NCBI GenBank assembly: GCA_028823185.1
Contig: JAPKBY010000037.1
Location: 1 to 9,783, forward strand
Origin: Planctomycetota bacterium
GTDB lineage: Bacteria > Planctomycetota > UBA1135 > GCA-002686595
Direction: 5' to 3'
Length of the DNA: 9,783 nucleotides
Positions 6,741 to 9,783 of this stretch are shown piece after piece. The notes under the pieces were generated by a model, which was not told where the DNA came from, ran no database searches, and was given only the letters and a program-made list of their open reading frames with translations. The translations under genes were made by a program, and so were the position numbers. Positions within the stretch are counted from its first letter, which is position 1; the number at the start of each line of letters is the position of its first letter.

Positions 6741-9700
6741 ATGACATCGGCCGGAAACTCATCAGGTCGAGAGGCCGCTGAGGAGCTCTTCACTTCACAC
6801 ATCGTGGAGTTGGAAGATGGGGGAGAGAGCTTCTTAGAGGAGCTCTGCCTAGCACATCCAAAGCTGGCCGCTTCCTTGAGAGAGCTCTTTGTTGAGTGGC
6901 GCGCTGTCGGAGACTTGTTCAAAAAGGTGATCCCTGATGGCGGGACCATCTCTGCTGACCTCGCTCCACTGCTCGGCAGCCTCCTTTACGCGCGCGCAAA
7001 AGAACCAGGCGCTGACTCTTCCTCGAGTCGCTCTGTGATCGAGTCGATCCGTGAACGACTCGTGTCCGGCGACCGCTATGAGATCAAAGAAGAGTTCGCA
7101 CGCGGAGGCATGGGCGCGATCCTGCGTGTCTTCGACCACAACATTCGTCGAGAGATGGCCATGAAGGTCATGTTGAATCAGGGCGCCCTCACTGAGTCGG
7201 CAGAGCCGGAACTAAACACACGCGCGATGGGCCGCTTCTTGGATGAAGCGCAGATCACCGGACAGCTTGAGCACCCCGGCGTCGTCCCTGTTCATGAGCT
7301 CGGAATTGATGAACAGGGGCAGGTCTACTTCACGATGAAGCTCGTTCAGGGCCAGGAGCTAGGAGAGAAGTTTAAGAAGGCGCTCTCTGGTGATGACGGG
7401 TGGACAAGGACACGTGCGCTTGGTGTTTTGCTGCGAGTCTGCGAGGCGATGTCATACGCCCACTCGAAAGGGGTTATCCACCGCGACCTCAAGCCAGAGA
7501 ACGTGATGGTCGGAGACTTCGGGGAGGTCTATGTCATGGATTGGGGCCTCGCTCGAATCATGGGGCGCGAAGACTTCCATGGTGAAGCGCTGTCGTTTGC
7601 TACTCCGGAGGATCAAGTCGTCTCCGATCGTCTTGATCAGCGCGAGGTCACTCCTGGTTCGACGATGTTCACGATGGAGGGCGACGTGATGGGGACGCCC
7701 TCTTACATGCCTCCCGAGCAGGCGCGGGGTGAGATCGAGGAGATGGATCATCGCTCGGACGTATATGCGATTGGAGCGATGCTCTATCACCTGCTCTCTG
7801 GCCGGCGGCCTTTTCAGGGGGAGGGGGAGTCACCCAATGCCCTCGCTACGCTGCTGCGCCTCCTAGAGGGTCCGCCAAGTCCACTTCATGAATCGGGCAA
7901 CGAGACGCCACCAGAGCTGGGGGCGATCTGCGAGAAGGCGATGTGCCGTGATAAGGCTGAGCGCTACACGGACATGCGCGATCTAGCAGGCGACCTGAGA
8001 AACTATCTAGAGGGCCGAGTCGTCGAGGCGTATCAGACAGGTGCGCTGGCAGAGTTGAAGATGTGGGTGAGGAGGAATCGCTCCTTGGCGAGCGCGCTCC
8101 TTGCTGGAGTTCTCGTCCTCGCCGCTGGCGTGGTGGCCACCTCGTTCTTTTGGAATCAGTCATCCGAGCAGGCGGCGAGCGTCTTGCGCTTGGAAGACAC
8201 CCGTAATTTAGAGCTGCTTTGGGAGGAGGCTAGAGAGCTTTGGCCTGCAAGAAAAGAGATGAAGGATGACCTGGAAGGCTGGGTCGCGAGGGCAGAGGTG
8301 ATGCTCGCGAGGTTGCCTGAGCATGAGGCAACCTTGACAGGGCTCCGAGCGGAGGCGCTCCCCAGAACAGAGGAGGATGCGCTCGCGGACAGCCAAAATC
8401 ACCCGCTGCGCGGAATCTTGCAGAAGCATTTAGACGCGCTTCCAAGCTATGAGCGCTCTATCGCTGACGCGGGAACCGAAGCGGAGGTGGAGAAATACAA
8501 AGAGCGGCGCGCGCGTTCACTCCTCGTGATCGAAGAGGTGGAGGCGATCGTAGAGAGCGAGAGGCTTACGTGGCGCTTTAAAGATTCACAGAGAGAGTGG
8601 TGGCATAAAACACTTCAAAGTCTCATCGGCGAGTTAGAGCGCTTGAGAGATTGGAGCAAGTGGGAGGTCGGCTCTGACGGGCGATATCGTTGTGGAATAC
8701 AGGAGGTGAGGGAGCGCGTGGTCCTAGTCGACGAGCTTGATGAGGCGACGGTCTCAGGGGATGCTGCGCGTGCTGCGTGGACGAAGGCTCAAGCTTCAAT
8801 TTCAAACGTGGAGGAGTGCCCCGCCTATGAAGGGTTGCAGCTGTCACCTCAATGGGGGCTGCTCCCGATGGGCCTAAATCCAGCTTCCGGACTTTGGGAG
8901 TTCTGCCATGTGCAGAGCGGACAACCTCCTCTCTTGGATGTGGAGACAGGAGCGCTGGTGTTCTCTGAGGACTCAGGGGTCGTATTAGTCTTAGTGCCCC
9001 GCGGTTCTTTCCTGATGGGGTCGCAGTCTTCAGATGAGGGAGGTAGAAATTATGACTCCGCCTCTGGGCCAGAGGAGGGGCCAGTGCATGAAGTGAGCTT
9101 AGACGCGTTCTTCTTCGCGAAGCATGAGATGAATCAAGCCCAGTGGCTGCGTGTCGCGCACAGTAAGCCGAGTCAATATGGGAGCGGGACGAGGCTTGTA
9201 GATCCGTTGACAGGTGAGTTGCTGGGGCAAGTGACGCAACTTCACCCTGTAGAGCGCGTGACTTGGGCTGAGTGTGATTACGTTGCGCGCTCTCTTGGAC
9301 TAGAGCTCCCATCGGAGGCGCAGTGGGAGTATGCGGCGCGCGCTGGAACAGAGACTCGGTGGTGGACGGGGAGAGAGCCGGAGTCATTGATAGGGGCAGA
9401 GAACCTCTGTGACCAGGCGACGCGCGAGATCGGCGAGGCAGGTTGGGTCTATGAGGACTGGAACGATGGATACCCAGCTCACGCGCCCGTCAACTCACTC
9501 CGGGCGAACCCGTGGGGTTTTCATCACATCTTGGGCAATGTGGGCGAGTGGATGCGCGACAACTACGCCTTCTCTGCCTATCAGATGAACGCGGTCTCAA
9601 GAGCTGGAGATCGAGAAGCCGCTGGCAGCGTGGGACCGAGTGGAGACCGCTCGATTCGAGGCCCCGGTTGGTTCCGCGCGGCTATCGGTCTTCGTGCCTC

Positions 9701-9779
9701 GGCGCGCTACTCCGCAGACGAGCGAGTCTATAAGACGCAGGTCTTTGGCCTGCGCCCTTCAAGGCCCATCGAGGATTGA
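6741..9779 (+). CDS. Transmembrane Ser/Thr protein kinase with extracytoplasmic FGE-sulfatase-like domain
   Basis: This 1012-residue protein has four parts. Residues 1-110 are an uncharacterised helical N-terminus. The kinase domain (about 113-423) has glycine loop A-RGGMG-A (120-126), Lys142 in AMKVM, helix-C Glu169, HRDLKPEN (247-254), DWG in place of DFG (267-269), GTPSYMPPEQ (319-328) and SDVYAIGAMLYHLLSGRRPF (339-358). All catalytic residues are present, so it should be active. One membrane helix (about 448-471) follows the basic stretch MWVRRNR, implying kinase inside and C-terminus outside. Residues 472-700 are charged and mostly helical. Residues 747-1010 are FGE-sulfatase-like: PRGSFLMGS, PSEAQWEYAARAG, LGNVGEW and FGLRPSR. 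The usual active-site cysteine pair is absent, so this domain is probably a sensor or binding module rather than an oxidase. The ATG at 6741 is the first start after an in-frame TAG at 6702; no strong ribosome binding site is seen. Signal and targets are unknown. Confidence 0.93.
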   Translation: MTSAGNSSGREAAEELFTSHIVELEDGGESFLEELCLAHPKLAASLRELFVEWRAVGDLFKKVIPDGGTISADLAPLLGSLLYARAKEPGADSSSSRSVIESIRERLVSGDRYEIKEEFARGGMGAILRVFDHNIRREMAMKVMLNQGALTESAEPELNTRAMGRFLDEAQITGQLEHPGVVPVHELGIDEQGQVYFTMKLVQGQELGEKFKKALSGDDGWTRTRALGVLLRVCEAMSYAHSKGVIHRDLKPENVMVGDFGEVYVMDWGLARIMGREDFHGEALSFATPEDQVVSDRLDQREVTPGSTMFTMEGDVMGTPSYMPPEQARGEIEEMDHRSDVYAIGAMLYHLLSGRRPFQGEGESPNALATLLRLLEGPPSPLHESGNETPPELGAICEKAMCRDKAERYTDMRDLAGDLRNYLEGRVVEAYQTGALAELKMWVRRNRSLASALLAGVLVLAAGVVATSFFWNQSSEQAASVLRLEDTRNLELLWEEARELWPARKEMKDDLEGWVARAEVMLARLPEHEATLTGLRAEALPRTEEDALADSQNHPLRGILQKHLDALPSYERSIADAGTEAEVEKYKERRARSLLVIEEVEAIVESERLTWRFKDSQREWWHKTLQSLIGELERLRDWSKWEVGSDGRYRCGIQEVRERVVLVDELDEATVSGDAARAAWTKAQASISNVEECPAYEGLQLSPQWGLLPMGLNPASGLWEFCHVQSGQPPLLDVETGALVFSEDSGVVLVLVPRGSFLMGSQSSDEGGRNYDSASGPEEGPVHEVSLDAFFFAKHEMNQAQWLRVAHSKPSQYGSGTRLVDPLTGELLGQVTQLHPVERVTWAECDYVARSLGLELPSEAQWEYAARAGTETRWWTGREPESLIGAENLCDQATREIGEAGWVYEDWNDGYPAHAPVNSLRANPWGFHHILGNVGEWMRDNYAFSAYQMNAVSRAGDREAAGSVGPSGDRSIRGPGWFRAAIGLRASARYSADERVYKTQVFGLRPSRPIED

Positions 9780-9783
9780 TCGA

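Noticed and set aside
6733..6744. A three-codon frame (ATG GCT GCA TGA) overlapping the kinase start
   Set aside because: Such short frames arise by chance and it has no ribosome binding site; a leader role cannot be supported.
8623..9387. A 254-codon open frame on the minus strand
   Set aside because: It lies wholly inside the kinase FGE-like domain, which has clear motifs on the plus strand. Its product is low in complexity and resembles no family.

Overview
The window looks like ordinary chromosomal DNA from a moderately GC-rich Gram-negative-type bacterium. My best guess is Planctomycetota, with Myxococcota as the main alternative. The guess rests on the large Ser/Thr kinase with a C-terminal FGE-sulfatase-like domain, the long (about 600 residue) UbiD-family protein, the lack of clear Shine-Dalgarno sequences before several genes, and general protein style. 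No rRNA, tRNA, CRISPR, insertion sequence, phage or plasmid feature is visible.

Layout. (1) 1-2331, plus strand: the 3' part of a membrane glycosyltransferase of the cellulose-synthase (BcsA) type, cut by the window edge. It keeps the last two membrane helices, two tandem PilZ (c-di-GMP receptor-type) domains, one more membrane helix and a long TPR tail. A strong hairpin plus T-run terminator follows at 2353-2390. (2) 2403-4705, minus strand: a probable two-gene unit, transcribed Nudix-like protein then UbiD-family prFMN decarboxylase, converging on gene 1 at the terminator. (3) 4706-4901: a divergent intergenic region with an imperfect inverted repeat (4775-4806) that could be an operator. 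(4) 4902-9779, plus strand: a probable three-gene unit, folC, a 167-residue uncharacterised protein overlapping folC by 46 bases, and a 1012-residue transmembrane Ser/Thr kinase.

How the genes may work together. The first gene probably couples c-di-GMP sensing to export of a beta-linked exopolysaccharide, with the periplasmic TPR part replacing a separate scaffold. The UbiD protein probably serves quinone biosynthesis; no UbiX-type prFMN synthase is in view. FolC makes folylpolyglutamates, and the kinase is probably a membrane receptor whose extracytoplasmic part ends in a non-catalytic FGE fold. I see no shared pathway joining folC, the small protein and the kinase beyond their arrangement.

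I did not find a clear new defence or mobile system. The most interesting items are the fused glycosyltransferase-PilZ-PilZ-TPR architecture, the internally duplicated small protein that overlaps folC, the candidate operator, the Nudix protein with a broken metal-binding box, and the paired hairpins before the GTG start of the UbiD gene.
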